A stretch of 64,000 nucleotides of DNA from Sedimentibacter hydroxybenzoicus DSM 7310. GTDB lineage: Bacteria; Bacillota; Clostridia; Tissierellales; Sedimentibacteraceae. Location of the stretch: NCBI RefSeq assembly GCF_013403245.1, contig NZ_JACBNQ010000009.1, positions 61,659 through 125,658 of the forward strand, given 5' to 3'. The translations under genes and the position numbers were made by a program. The notes under the pieces are model-generated. The model made no database searches, was not told the DNA's origin, and saw only the letters and a program-made list of their open reading frames with translations. This document shows, piece after piece, positions 1 through 8,970 of this stretch; positions within the stretch are counted from its first letter, which is position 1; each line of letters begins with the position of its first letter.

Positions 1-50
1 TTTAAGTATATCATAGCTGTTTTTATTTGGCAATATATTTTTTTACGAAC

Positions 51-113
51 CCGTGGGGACAGTCCGCAGTGTCGCAAAAAGAGTACGACACCGGGACAGT
101 CCTCGTTCCACGT
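51..113. repeat. REP-like imperfect palindrome after topA
   Basis: GC-richer than its surroundings. It contains GTGTCG and CGACAC as inverted arms around an A-rich loop, and two GGGACAGTCC-type blocks. The GGGGACRGTCC core is shared with the perfect palindrome at 48159-48224, so both probably belong to one REP-like family. It sits directly downstream of the topA stop and could serve as its transcription end, but there is no clear T-run. Confidence 0.5.
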
Positions 114-115
114 CG

Positions 116-2305
116 TTAAGAATCTTTGCAGCTTTTATTTATGCATGTTGGTTTATTATCCTTTATAACCATCATTTCACCGCAATCCGGACATTTTTGA
201 TTTGTAGGTTCAAGCCATGACATATATTTGCAGTCCGGATAATTGGTACATCCGAAAAACCTTCTTCTTGCCTTGGAAAACTTAACGGCTATTTTTCCTC
301 CGCAAAGAGGACAATTAACATCTATGGTTTTTAATATAGGTTTTGTATTTTTACAATCGGGATAATTGGAGCATGCTAAAAATTCTCCGTATCTTCCCTT
401 TCTTTTAAGCATTTTAGAACCGCAGTTTTCACATACCTCATCGGTTTCTTCCGCTTGCTCACCGGAATTTAAAGGTTTTGTATTTTTACATTCCGGATAA
501 TTGGGACATGCTAAAAACTTACCGTATCTTCCCTTTTTTATAACCATAAAGGCTCCGCAGTTTTCACATTTTACATCACTTACTTCATCCTTTATTTCAA
601 TTTCTTCCATTTCCTTTTCAGCAATGTCAAGCTCTGTTTTAAATCCGCGATAAAAATCCTTTATTACTTCATTCCATTCCTTTTTGCCTGATGCGATTTC
701 ATCTAAACTGGTTTCCAGCTCTGCAGTAAATTTTTCATTGACTATATTTGAAAAGTATTTTTCCATCATTTCAGTTACTAAAAACCCCATATCGGTAGGA
801 ACTAAATAATTTTTATCCTTAACAATGTAATCTCTGCTGGTAATTGTGGTAATGGTAGGTGCATAGGTACTCGGTCTGCCTATACCCCTCTCTTCTAAAT
901 CCTTGATTAGGCTTGCTTCCGTATAACGTGCCGGCGGTTGTGTAAAATGTTGTTCCGGCAAAATCTTTGCTATTTCTAACTGCTCGCCTGCTTCAACATT
1001 TGGCAAAAGCTTACTTTCAGATTCGTCACTGTATTTGTAAACTGCTTTATACCCGTCAAAAACCAGAACTCTGCCGTTCGCTTCAAATATGTTGTCATTG
1101 TTATTTAACAATACTTTTGTTACATCATATTCTGCATCAACCATCTGAGAAGCAACAAATCTTTTCCATATCAGACTGTACAATTTATACTGGTCGTTAG
1201 TTAAACTGTCTTTTATTAATTCAGGGTTTCTGAATACAGATGTAGGTCTGATAGCTTCATGAGCATCCTGCACCTTATTTTCACTTTTTTTGGATTTTGC
1301 ATATGTCCGGTTTAAAAAATATTTTTCACCGAAATTTCCGCTGATATATTCTTTGGCACTTGCAGTTGCTTCGTCTGATAATCTGAAGGAATCTGTTCTT
1401 ATGTATGTAACAAGACCTATACTTCCTTCTCCTTTTACGTTTACACCCTCATAGAGCTGCTGAGCAACCATCATCGTTTTCTTAGCTGTAAAATTTATTC
1501 TTCTGTTGGCTTCCTGCTGCAGGCTGCTTGTTGTAAATGGTGCACTCGGCTTGGAATAGCTTTTTGTTTTATCTACCTTAAATACATTTAATTTTTCTTT
1601 GTCAAGGCTGTTTAATATTTTATTGATATCATTTTCATTTTTTATTTTAATTTTATTAACCTTGCCGTTACTGTAATTACCTGCATATTTGGCAGTAAAT
1701 TTCTTCTTTTGCTTTTTAACCTCCAATTCAAGAGACCAATATTCCTCAGGTTTGAATTCCATTATTTCTCTTTCTCTGTCAATAACCAACTTTAACGCAA
1801 CAGATTGAACTCTTCCCGCACTTAATCCCTTCTCTATCTTTTTCCACAGCAAAGGGCTGATGTTATAGCCAACCAGCCTGTCAAGAATTCGTCTTGCCTG
1901 CTGTGCATCAACTAAATCTATATTTATCTTTCTCGGATTTTTACTTGCTTTTTTAATCGCATCCTTCGTTATTTCATTAAATTCGATCCGTATTTCTTTA
2001 TTTTCATCTAAATTTAAAATTTTAGACAAATGCCATGAAATTGCTTCACCTTCCCTGTCAGGGTCTGTTGCAAGATATATATTATCAGCTTTTCTTGCTT
2101 CTTTCTTCAATTCCTTTATTACATCACCTTTACCCCGTATAGTGATATAATTTGGCTCAAAATTATTTTCAACATCAATACCCAGTTTGCTTTTAGGCAA
2201 ATCCCTGATATGTCCGACCGAAGCTTTAACTGTAAAATTTTTTCCTAAAAATTTACCTATAGTCTTTGCTTTCGCCGGAGATTCAACTATTAACAAATTA
2301 TTCAT
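116..2305 (-). CDS. topA: DNA topoisomerase I
   Basis: Type IA topoisomerase that relaxes negative supercoils. The Toprim domain carries Glu8 and the D81-x-D83-x-x-E86 acidic cluster (DPDREGE). The catalytic tyrosine is Tyr301 in GLVTYIRTDS. The last ~150 residues hold four four-cysteine zinc ribbons, as usual for Firmicute TopA. A start four codons upstream is possible, but it would lie inside the GGAGG ribosome site, so the ATG at 2305, five bases after GGAGG, was chosen (729 aa, normal length). It is the last gene before the window edge on this strand and has its own promoter at about 2350-2376. Confidence 0.97.
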   Translation of the reverse strand: MNNLLIVESPAKAKTIGKFLGKNFTVKASVGHIRDLPKSKLGIDVENNFEPNYITIRGKGDVIKELKKEARKADNIYLATDPDREGEAISWHLSKILNLDENKEIRIEFNEITKDAIKKASKNPRKINIDLVDAQQARRILDRLVGYNISPLLWKKIEKGLSAGRVQSVALKLVIDREREIMEFKPEEYWSLELEVKKQKKKFTAKYAGNYSNGKVNKIKIKNENDINKILNSLDKEKLNVFKVDKTKSYSKPSAPFTTSSLQQEANRRINFTAKKTMMVAQQLYEGVNVKGEGSIGLVTYIRTDSFRLSDEATASAKEYISGNFGEKYFLNRTYAKSKKSENKVQDAHEAIRPTSVFRNPELIKDSLTNDQYKLYSLIWKRFVASQMVDAEYDVTKVLLNNNDNIFEANGRVLVFDGYKAVYKYSDESESKLLPNVEAGEQLEIAKILPEQHFTQPPARYTEASLIKDLEERGIGRPSTYAPTITTITSRDYIVKDKNYLVPTDMGFLVTEMMEKYFSNIVNEKFTAELETSLDEIASGKKEWNEVIKDFYRGFKTELDIAEKEMEEIEIKDEVSDVKCENCGAFMVIKKGRYGKFLACPNYPECKNTKPLNSGEQAEETDEVCENCGSKMLKRKGRYGEFLACSNYPDCKNTKPILKTIDVNCPLCGGKIAVKFSKARRRFFGCTNYPDCKYMSWLEPTNQKCPDCGEMMVIKDNKPTCINKSCKDS

Positions 2306-2347
2306 TATTTCCTCCAATACCGCTGATTTGTTAAAAAAATCATATAT

Positions 2348-2376
2348 AACATATAATACATTTTTTTATTTGTCAA
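2348..2376 (-). promoter_or_regulatory. sigma-A-type promoter for topA
   Basis: On the minus strand TTGACA (2376-2371) is followed by 17 bases and TATGTT (2353-2348), about 40 bases upstream of the topA start codon. The -35 is perfect and the -10 matches 4 of 6. Confidence 0.6.
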
Positions 2377-2458
2377 TAGAAATGGCTTTATAAGATTTAA
2401 AAGAATGGCTATAATAAATGTAAATCGGGGAAAAAATAATTTAAAAAAGGTGGTAAAA

Positions 2459-2815
2459 ATGAAGGATTATTTTGATAATTTTGATGTAATTGAAAAAAAT
2501 CTTAAATACATGGTTCAAAATCATGGTGAAATTTATGAAGCATATGAAGATTTCGGAAGGTTGGTTCATGAAAAAGGCGGCCCATTAGATGAGAAAACGC
2601 GATGGCTCATCAAAATTGCACTATCCGCAGATTGTCAGAACCCATATTCCTTAAGAACTCATATATTGAAAGCTCTGAAAAGCGGCTGCACTAAAGAAGA
2701 AGTTGAACATGCGATTTTATTGGTTGCGCCAACATGCGGCTTCCCTAAAACAATGCACGCAATACTTTGTTTAAGAGATGTATTGGAGCACGAAAAAGAA
2801 ACCCTGTTATTATAA
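2459..2815 (+). CDS. carboxymuconolactone decarboxylase / AhpD-like protein
   Basis: 118 aa, of the all-helical AhpD/CMD fold. Recognised from the central region DEKTRWLIKIALSADCQN..SLRTHILKALKSGCTKEEVEHAI, which matches the CMD family pattern with the conserved His in RTH. True AhpD proteins have a CxxC redox pair in this helix. Here only one cysteine (DCQN) is present, so thiol peroxidase activity of the AhpD kind is doubtful. The ATG at 2459 follows AGGTGG by five bases and is preferred over an in-frame upstream ATG at 2405 that has no ribosome site. Substrate unknown. It stands just before the MntR-type regulator, which may make them one transcript. Confidence 0.8.
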   Translation: MKDYFDNFDVIEKNLKYMVQNHGEIYEAYEDFGRLVHEKGGPLDEKTRWLIKIALSADCQNPYSLRTHILKALKSGCTKEEVEHAILLVAPTCGFPKTMHAILCLRDVLEHEKETLLL

Positions 2816-2881
2816 CATATTTGTATTTTTTCAATTTTGCCGGAATATAATAGTACAAATAACCTTAAAGCAGGTGGTATT

Positions 2882-3340
2882 TTGAATAGTAAAAGCTACT
2901 ATACTTTCAGTGAATACATGAAAAATAATGATAATGAATTAACTGCTTCAATGGAGGATTATCTTGAAATGATTTATAGATTATCCGACCACAAGGGATT
3001 TACAAGAATAAACGAGTTAGCAGATGCACTAAATGTTCACCCACCGTCAGTCACAAGAATGGTACAAAGGTTGGGAAAGCAAAACCTCCTGAAATATGAG
3101 CGCTATGGCGTTATAATGCTAAAGGAAGAAGGCAGAATTTTAGGCAAGCTGTTAATGAGCCGGCATAATACAATAGAAACATTTTTAAAGTTGATGGGCG
3201 TGCATGATAATATATTACTAAAAGAAACAGAGAAAATAGAACATACCTTAAGTCCTGAAACTGTTGAATGCTTTGAAAAATATATATCTTTTATAAGCGA
3301 CAATCCTGATATTTTGGAGAGGTTTAATGATTATAACTAA
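2882..3340 (+). CDS. mntR: Mn2+-responsive DtxR/MntR-family repressor
   Basis: 152 aa with an N-terminal winged helix and a metal-dependent dimerisation domain, but no SH3-like third domain, as in Bacillus MntR. Asp26, Glu29, His95, Glu117, Glu120 and His121 align with constant offset 18 to the B. subtilis MntR Mn ligands D8, E11, H77, E99, E102 and H103. This supports Mn rather than Fe sensing. The TTG at 2882 is chosen because AGGTGG lies five bases ahead; the next ATG (2918) has no ribosome site. No Mn transporter is encoded nearby, so its targets must be elsewhere. Confidence 0.88.
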   Translation: MNSKSYYTFSEYMKNNDNELTASMEDYLEMIYRLSDHKGFTRINELADALNVHPPSVTRMVQRLGKQNLLKYERYGVIMLKEEGRILGKLLMSRHNTIETFLKLMGVHDNILLKETEKIEHTLSPETVECFEKYISFISDNPDILERFNDYN

Positions 3341-3351
3341 ATTAAGATGTC

Positions 3352-3370
3352 CCCCGCCTCTAGGCAGGGG
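3352..3370. terminator. small hairpin between convergent genes
   Basis: CCCCGCC (3352-3358) pairs with GGCAGGGG (3363-3370) across a TCTA loop in the 36-base gap between mntR and the GH18 gene, which converge here. The T-run is poor on both strands, so termination is only plausible. Confidence 0.4.
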
Positions 3371-3376
3371 ATACTT

Positions 3377-5077
3377 CTATTTAAGAATTTCTAACAAATT
3401 TTTGATTGCAGCCGCTGCTTCGGCATGCTTGAAAGCACTTAAAGGAGATATGCTTGTTTCACTGATTCCGTTGAAGATTTTTGAACTAAGTACCTTTTTG
3501 ACGTAAGGATACGCCCAATCTGCAACCTCATATTTATCACTGTAATTATCGATTCTGTTGTCATATGTAAAGGTTATTCCGGCATAATCCATCGCTCTGG
3601 AATACATCACCATTGCTTCCTGCCTCGTTATGTAATTATTTGGTTTGAATGTGCCGTCAGTGTAGCCTTCGACGATACCGCTTTGAACCGCGAGGCCTAT
3701 TGCTTCGGATGCATTGCCGTCAGTATTTATGTCAGAAAATTTATTTGGCTCCGAAATATCCTGCTTTTCAATTTTTAAAGCGCGGGTTATATATTCTGCA
3801 AATTCACTTCTTGTTATAGGATTTTCGGGATTAAGCGTATCAAGATTATTTATTATATTCAATGAATACAAATATCGAACTGTTTCCTCAGCCCAATGAT
3901 TTGTCAGTAAATTTATTCTTTCTGATTTAAGAGCAACCGCCAAAGCATTAAGCAATATTTCATCAGGATCATGACTTAATTCCCATATCATGACTCCTCC
4001 AAGATTGTTTGATTTTATATAATCCGCCTTTGAGCTTATTGATTGCTCATCATCATACGATATGAATGATGAACCGTTAAATAACCACGGAACCATTGAT
4101 TCATAATCATAATATCTTTTGTATCCCGAATCGTTTAAGTACCCGATAATTGTATTGAAGCTAATCGCTTTGGCATCATGAAAGCTTTGGTAAAGTCCAT
4201 TGTTGTCATTTTTTACTGCGTTAAATAAATAACCGTAAAAAGGAACTCCTATAACTATTTTTTCTTTGGGAAATCCACTTTTTTCCCATGCTTTTGCACT
4301 TGCGTCTATACTCCATTTATATTGAGGACTTGCTTGTGTATTGTTATATAGCGGAGAATTGAAATCTGTATATGTATCCCATGAGCCGCGTATGTCATAT
4401 GTCATTATATTGGCGTAATCTATGTATTGATGTATTTTATCAGGCTCTATATTGTTTAAATAATAGCTGCTTGCTCCTCCTGCTATAGAGAGCAGATAGT
4501 GTTTATTATCTATTTTACCTTGGCGGTCTAATTTTTCTCTTATCTTTTCAAGCAAAAGTGTGAAATTCTCTTTATCCGATGCCCTGTTGGCATTTGCAGA
4601 TAATCCGCCGCCAACCGGATATTCCCAATCTAAGTCAACTCCGTCTATATTGTACTTAGTTATAATATCAACACAGCTTTCTGCAAATGCTGTTCTTGAG
4701 CTTTCTGTTTCTGCAGCATCGGAGAATTTTCCCGACCAATTCCATCCACCTACGGATAAAAGTATTTTTAAATCCGGATTTATCAATTTTAATTCATTAA
4801 GCTTCTTAAAATTAGAAGGATCCTTGTCCGGATATCCCAAGACTATTTCATTATTTTGAATGTTTGCAAAAGCATAATTTATGTGGGTAAGTTTTTTTGC
4901 ATCTAATCTGTCAGGTGTAAATCCAGAATAGGATGACCAAGCTGTATAATAGCCTACTACTTTATATTCCCCACTTTTATTTTCATCACCGTAAACAAAA
5001 TTGCGATTAATAAAAAACGTTGTCATGAAAATAATTGACAAAAAAATAATTAAGCTTCCAATATGTATTTTTTTCAT
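3377..5077 (-). CDS. secreted GH18 glycoside hydrolase with SLH anchor
   Basis: 566 aa. A Sec signal peptide (about residues 1-30) leads to a family 18 chitinase-like TIM barrel (about 35-385). The catalytic motif is complete: D145-G-V-D148-L-D150-W-E152, with Glu152 the expected acid. SVGG (108-111) and the late MIWELSHD strand also fit GH18. The C-terminal ~170 residues are three SLH domains, so the enzyme should be held on the cell wall or S-layer. The natural substrate may be chitin or N-acetylglucosamine-containing wall polymers. The start is the ATG at 5077; GAGGAGG lies 13 bases upstream, a rather long spacing. It stands alone in its orientation. Confidence 0.92.
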   Translation of the reverse strand: MKKIHIGSLIIFLSIIFMTTFFINRNFVYGDENKSGEYKVVGYYTAWSSYSGFTPDRLDAKKLTHINYAFANIQNNEIVLGYPDKDPSNFKKLNELKLINPDLKILLSVGGWNWSGKFSDAAETESSRTAFAESCVDIITKYNIDGVDLDWEYPVGGGLSANANRASDKENFTLLLEKIREKLDRQGKIDNKHYLLSIAGGASSYYLNNIEPDKIHQYIDYANIMTYDIRGSWDTYTDFNSPLYNNTQASPQYKWSIDASAKAWEKSGFPKEKIVIGVPFYGYLFNAVKNDNNGLYQSFHDAKAISFNTIIGYLNDSGYKRYYDYESMVPWLFNGSSFISYDDEQSISSKADYIKSNNLGGVMIWELSHDPDEILLNALAVALKSERINLLTNHWAEETVRYLYSLNIINNLDTLNPENPITRSEFAEYITRALKIEKQDISEPNKFSDINTDGNASEAIGLAVQSGIVEGYTDGTFKPNNYITRQEAMVMYSRAMDYAGITFTYDNRIDNYSDKYEVADWAYPYVKKVLSSKIFNGISETSISPLSAFKHAEAAAAIKNLLEILK

Positions 5078-5284
5078 ATGTATGTAACGCCCTCCTCATG
5101 ATGATAAACATAATTATATAAAAAAATAATCAATTATTATATGAGTAAAAAATGGTACTCCTTTTTAATCTTAGTTATATAGCCATAATAATCCATGCAT
5201 GAATACTTAATAATAATTTGAATTTATCTCATTCTTTGATTGGTAACATATAATATTGTAAAATACGAAATTACAGGTGATATC

Positions 5285-6019
5285 ATGATTTATAATAATA
5301 GTTTAATAAAGAATGCAAACAAGCATATTTGTAATTTGCAAAGTCAAAGAGGAAATGAACACATTACTATCGGCAGATTGGCACCGGATTTTATTGCCTT
5401 GTCCACGCATGGCTATGTAAGATTATCGGATTATAAGGGTAAATGGCTGGTATTAGCAAGTTACCCCTTTTCGTTTGGTTCGGTTTCAACAACCGAAGTT
5501 ATAAGCTTAGCAGAAAATTATCCAGAAATGGAAAAAAGAGATGTTCAGATATTGGCATTAACAACAGACAGTAATTCTGCCAATTTAGCATGGATATATG
5601 ATATTTATCAAAAAACAGGAATCACGATTCCTTTTCCCATAATTGATGACACTGGTCTGCGAATTTCTGAACTGTATGGAATGTTAAATCCTGACAGAAT
5701 GTATGGTGAGACTGTCAGAAGCGCTTTTATAATTAATCCCGAAGGCATAATAAAGTCTATATTAATACTGCCCGTCTCCTCCGGAAGAAGCGGAACAGAA
5801 TTATTGAGAATAATTGATTCACTTCAAATAGCCGAAGAATACCATCTTCAGACTCCTGCAAACTGGAATATGGGTGATCCTTTAGTCCTTCCGGTTCCCA
5901 GCACTTACGAAGAAATTTTAGAAAGGGTGGACAATCAAGCAGATTTAAATATTAACTGCCCGTTCTGGTACGTTTGCTATCGGGATATGCCTGAAAGCAC
6001 AGTGGAAGCTACTCAATAA
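5285..6019 (+). CDS. peroxiredoxin-fold protein lacking the peroxidatic cysteine
   Basis: 244 aa, AhpC/TSA thioredoxin fold of the Prx6-like type. APDF near the start, the central DDTGLRISELYG block and the C-terminal TPANWNMGDPLVLPV block are diagnostic. Active peroxiredoxins have P-x-x-x-T-x-x-C followed by T-T-E. Here the same place reads P61-F-S-F-G65-S-V-S68-T-T-E: the peroxidatic Cys is Ser68 (codon TCA) and the Thr is Gly65. Two cysteines remain near the C terminus (about 225 and 231, CPFWYVC). It is therefore probably not a normal peroxidase, and could be a sensor, chaperone or decayed copy. The ATG at 5285 follows AGGTGA by four to five bases. Its stop codon lies inside the palindrome at 6017-6059. 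Confidence 0.85.
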   Translation: MIYNNSLIKNANKHICNLQSQRGNEHITIGRLAPDFIALSTHGYVRLSDYKGKWLVLASYPFSFGSVSTTEVISLAENYPEMEKRDVQILALTTDSNSANLAWIYDIYQKTGITIPFPIIDDTGLRISELYGMLNPDRMYGETVRSAFIINPEGIIKSILILPVSSGRSGTELLRIIDSLQIAEEYHLQTPANWNMGDPLVLPVPSTYEEILERVDNQADLNINCPFWYVCYRDMPESTVEATQ

Positions 6020-6059
6020 GCGACTGACACCAAATTTTCAATTTGGTGTCAGTCGCTTA
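6017..6059. repeat. perfect 20-bp inverted repeat (GACACCAAATT family)
   Basis: The arms 6017-6036 and 6040-6059 are exact reverse complements with a three-base loop. The stop codon of the preceding gene forms the first bases of the left arm. The same arms plus the trailing GTCGCTTATGCTGTAAGTGC block recur at 10252-10405, so this is a dispersed REP-like element that probably also acts as a transcription end. Confidence 0.85.
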
Positions 6060-6137
6060 TGCTGTAAGTGCAATTTGAGACCGGATGACGACCATAAATA
6101 AAAAAAGCAAAAAAATATATATATATTTAGAAAAATA

Positions 6138-6146
6138 TGGTATAAT
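6138..6146 (+). promoter_or_regulatory. extended -10 promoter for yifB
   Basis: TGG-TATAAT (6138-6146) is an extended -10 element about 25 bases ahead of the yifB start. No good -35 is seen, which is common with TGn-extended promoters. Confidence 0.5.
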
Positions 6147-6170
6147 ATAGAAAATATTCATGGAGGTCTT

Positions 6171-7697
6171 ATGCTTTCTAAAATTAAAACATGTGTTCTT
6201 TACGGTCTTGAAGGATATGAAGTTGATGTTGAAACCGACATATCCGGAGGTATGCCTGTTTTTAATATAGTCGGTCTGCCGGATATCTCCATACGCGAAT
6301 CAAAAGAAAGAGTGCGCTCAGCAATAAAAAACAGCGGCTACAGCTTTCCTGTCAGTCGAATAACTGTTAACCTGGCACCTGCTAATCTAAAAAAAGAAGG
6401 CAGTCAAATAGACCTGCCCATTGCTTTAGGTATACTTTGTGCAAGCAAAATCGTTGAAAAAGATATGGAAGATAAAACATGTGTTATCGGCGAGCTCTCT
6501 TTAGACGGAAGAATTACGGCGATAGATGGTGCTTTAGCCATGGTTATCGCTATGAGAAACAACAATTTCACTAAAATTATTGTTCCTTCAGAAAATAAAA
6601 GGGAATGCGGCGTTATAGAAGGCATAGATGTAATACCTGTGGAAAGTTTAAAGGATTTGGTTTGTTACCTGAAAGGTTTTAAGCACATTGAGCCGTACAG
6701 AGTCATTTATGATGATACAGAGAATAAAGAAGAATTCACAGAAGATTTTTCTGAAATAAAGGGACAACCCGGATTAAAGAGAGCAGTGGAAATTGCCGCT
6801 GCAGGAATGCACAACATTCTTTTTCTTGGTTCACCCGGCTCGGGTAAAACTATGATTGCCCAAAGAATTCCCACAATATTGCCTGATTTAACCTTTGATG
6901 AATCTTTAGAGGTTACAAAAATATACAGCATATCCGGTCTGCTAAATAACAAAGGGCTGATAAAAAAACGCCCCTTCCGTTCCCCGCACCATACATCATC
7001 ACGGGCAGCCATGGCAGGAGGCGGGTCAAAGCCAAGCCCCGGAGAGGTTTCATTATCACATTACGGTGTTTTGTTTCTTGATGAAATTCCTGAATTCCCC
7101 AAAAACGTAATTGAAGTATTAAGACAACCTATGGAGGATGGAAATATTTCTGTATCTAGGGCAAACGGTTCCTTTACATTTCCTGCAAAATTTATGATGG
7201 TCGCTTCCATGAATCCATGCCCTTGCGGTTATCTTGGTGACCCTAGCCATGAATGCTCCTGCAACCAAAGCCAGATAAACAAGTACTTAAGTAAAATTTC
7301 CGGACCATTGCTAAACAGAATTGATATACAGATAGAGGTTTCACCTGTTAAATATGAAGATTTGAAAAATAATAAGCCGGAGGAATCATCAGCGGAAATA
7401 AAAGGACGTATTATTAAATCGAGAGATATACAGAAAAAAAGATATGAAAATCTTGGGATACTTACAAATTCCGAGCTGAGCGGTAAATACATATCGAGGT
7501 ACTGCAAAATTAACAAAAGCTCAGAACGGCTTTTACGGGATGCCTTTGAAAGATTAGGACTCAGTGCAAGAGCATATAACAAAATATTGAAGGTTGCAAG
7601 AACAATAGCTGATTTGGAAGCCAGTGAGAATATTGAAACAGTACACATAGCAGAAGCAATACAATACAGAAGCTTAGATCGAAAATATTGGAGGTAA
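6171..7697 (+). CDS. yifB: YifB/ComM-family Mg-chelatase-like AAA+ ATPase
   Basis: 508 aa. An N-terminal ChlI/Lon-protease-like domain (1-~175) is followed by an AAA+ Mg-chelatase domain with Walker A GSPGSGKT (220-227), Walker B VLFLDE, and a C-terminal Mg_chelatase_C domain. The family relative ComM is a branch-migration helicase that aids integration of foreign DNA during natural transformation. Its stop codon nearly abuts the dprA start (TAA-T-ATG), with the dprA ribosome site GGAGG inside its last codons. The pair is therefore co-transcribed and probably translationally coupled, which matches a DNA-uptake/recombination role. Confidence 0.95.
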   Translation: MLSKIKTCVLYGLEGYEVDVETDISGGMPVFNIVGLPDISIRESKERVRSAIKNSGYSFPVSRITVNLAPANLKKEGSQIDLPIALGILCASKIVEKDMEDKTCVIGELSLDGRITAIDGALAMVIAMRNNNFTKIIVPSENKRECGVIEGIDVIPVESLKDLVCYLKGFKHIEPYRVIYDDTENKEEFTEDFSEIKGQPGLKRAVEIAAAGMHNILFLGSPGSGKTMIAQRIPTILPDLTFDESLEVTKIYSISGLLNNKGLIKKRPFRSPHHTSSRAAMAGGGSKPSPGEVSLSHYGVLFLDEIPEFPKNVIEVLRQPMEDGNISVSRANGSFTFPAKFMMVASMNPCPCGYLGDPSHECSCNQSQINKYLSKISGPLLNRIDIQIEVSPVKYEDLKNNKPEESSAEIKGRIIKSRDIQKKRYENLGILTNSELSGKYISRYCKINKSSERLLRDAFERLGLSARAYNKILKVARTIADLEASENIETVHIAEAIQYRSLDRKYWR

Positions 7698-7698
7698 T

Positions 7699-8802
7699 AT
7701 GGAAAGTTTAAATATAAATCAATTAACACTTGCGTGGCTTAATTCCATAAACGGTATTTCCAACCGCAAAATCGATAGTATATTTGAATATTTTAATGGA
7801 AGTTCAAAAGATTTATGGGATAATTTTGAAGTTGAAAAATATAATTTAAAAACTTTATCGAACAAATTAATTGCCGGTTTGTCAAATTCTAAAGACAACT
7901 TTGAAGAAAAGCTGTTAAAAAAATTGCATGACGAAAACGCACAGATAGTTACTTTATTTGATGAAAATTATCCTAGAAAATTAAAACAACTATCAGGCGC
8001 TCCATATATTTTGTATTATAAGGGCAGCTTAAAGGATATTGACAGTTTGTCAATTGCTGTAGTCGGTTCACGCAAAGCTACAGGATACGGTAAATGGGCT
8101 GCCGAAAAGCTTACTCGTGAACTATCCCAGTTTGGTGTAAATATAATCAGCGGCTTGGCTTCCGGAATTGATACCATTGCGCATAAAACCGCACTGGTCA
8201 ATAATGTTAAAACTTATGGAATTATAGGGTGTGGTATAAATATAGTATATCCTAAAAGCAATGAAAAGCTTTATTGCGAAATAGTTGAAAAGGGAGGCGC
8301 CGTAATTACGGAATACACTTTTGGTATGGAGCCTATGCCTAACAATTTCCACGATAGAAACAGAATAATAAGCGGGCTCTCTGATGGTGTATTGGTAGTC
8401 GAGGCACAAGAAAAAAGCGGTACCTTAATAACTGCAGGACATGCAGCTAATCAAGGAAAGGAAATATTCTCCGTTCCCGGCAATATTGACAGCTTCTTCA
8501 GCAAGGGAACAAACGGCTTAATCAGGGATGGGGCCAAAATAACTACTTCAATAAATGATATCGTGGAAGAAATTCTGGAATTAAAAGAAAAAGTAAATAA
8601 AAAACAAAATTTTATTGACTATAATGAACTTTCGAAACAAGAAATAATAATATTAAACTGCCTTCAGTCAGGCAGTAAATCAATATTTGAAATTAATGAA
8701 GAAACTTCTCTCGATATAAAAACACTGCTGAGTCGCCTCACATTCTTAGAGACGAAAGGCGTTATAAAACAGATTGCCGGAAACAGGTTTGTATTGAATT
8801 GA
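7699..8802 (+). CDS. dprA: DNA-processing protein DprA
   Basis: 367 aa. The Rossmann-like DNA_processg_A domain is recognised from VVGSRKATGYG, IISGLASGIDTIAH and the FHDRNRIISGLSDGVLVVEA block. The last ~60 residues look like the DprA winged helix. DprA loads RecA on incoming single-stranded DNA in transformation, and is also conserved in non-competent bacteria. The gene is coupled to yifB and followed by the 124-bp repeat at 8847-8970. Confidence 0.96.
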   Translation: MESLNINQLTLAWLNSINGISNRKIDSIFEYFNGSSKDLWDNFEVEKYNLKTLSNKLIAGLSNSKDNFEEKLLKKLHDENAQIVTLFDENYPRKLKQLSGAPYILYYKGSLKDIDSLSIAVVGSRKATGYGKWAAEKLTRELSQFGVNIISGLASGIDTIAHKTALVNNVKTYGIIGCGINIVYPKSNEKLYCEIVEKGGAVITEYTFGMEPMPNNFHDRNRIISGLSDGVLVVEAQEKSGTLITAGHAANQGKEIFSVPGNIDSFFSKGTNGLIRDGAKITTSINDIVEEILELKEKVNKKQNFIDYNELSKQEIIILNCLQSGSKSIFEINEETSLDIKTLLSRLTFLETKGVIKQIAGNRFVLN

Positions 8803-8846
8803 AAATAAATACAGGATGTCGAAAAAGTTCATCTTGATGATACCTG

Positions 8847-8970
8847 ATAGGCTGACGAAAACGTTCGTCCTGCAAGGCGCTGGAGGCCGGACAACCGCAG
8901 CGTATTCGGCATACGTGAGGATTGGCCGGCTGAACAGCAACGCAGCAGGCGGGCGTTTTTGTCAGACTAT
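8847..8970. repeat. 124-bp structured intergenic repeat, copy 1
   Basis: The ends are near-complementary: ATAGGCTGACGAAAACG at the left pairs with CGTTTTTGTCAGACTAT at the right. The interior holds an ACGTATTC..ATACGTGAGG hairpin and further pairing, so the whole unit can fold into one long stem. A second copy of identical length lies at 42873-42996. The two share the core CGTCCTGCAAGGC, AACCGCA-CGTATTC and CATACGTGAGGATTG, while the arms differ in compensating ways. The right end supplies the TAG stop of the adjoining minus-strand HAD gene. Confidence 0.85.
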
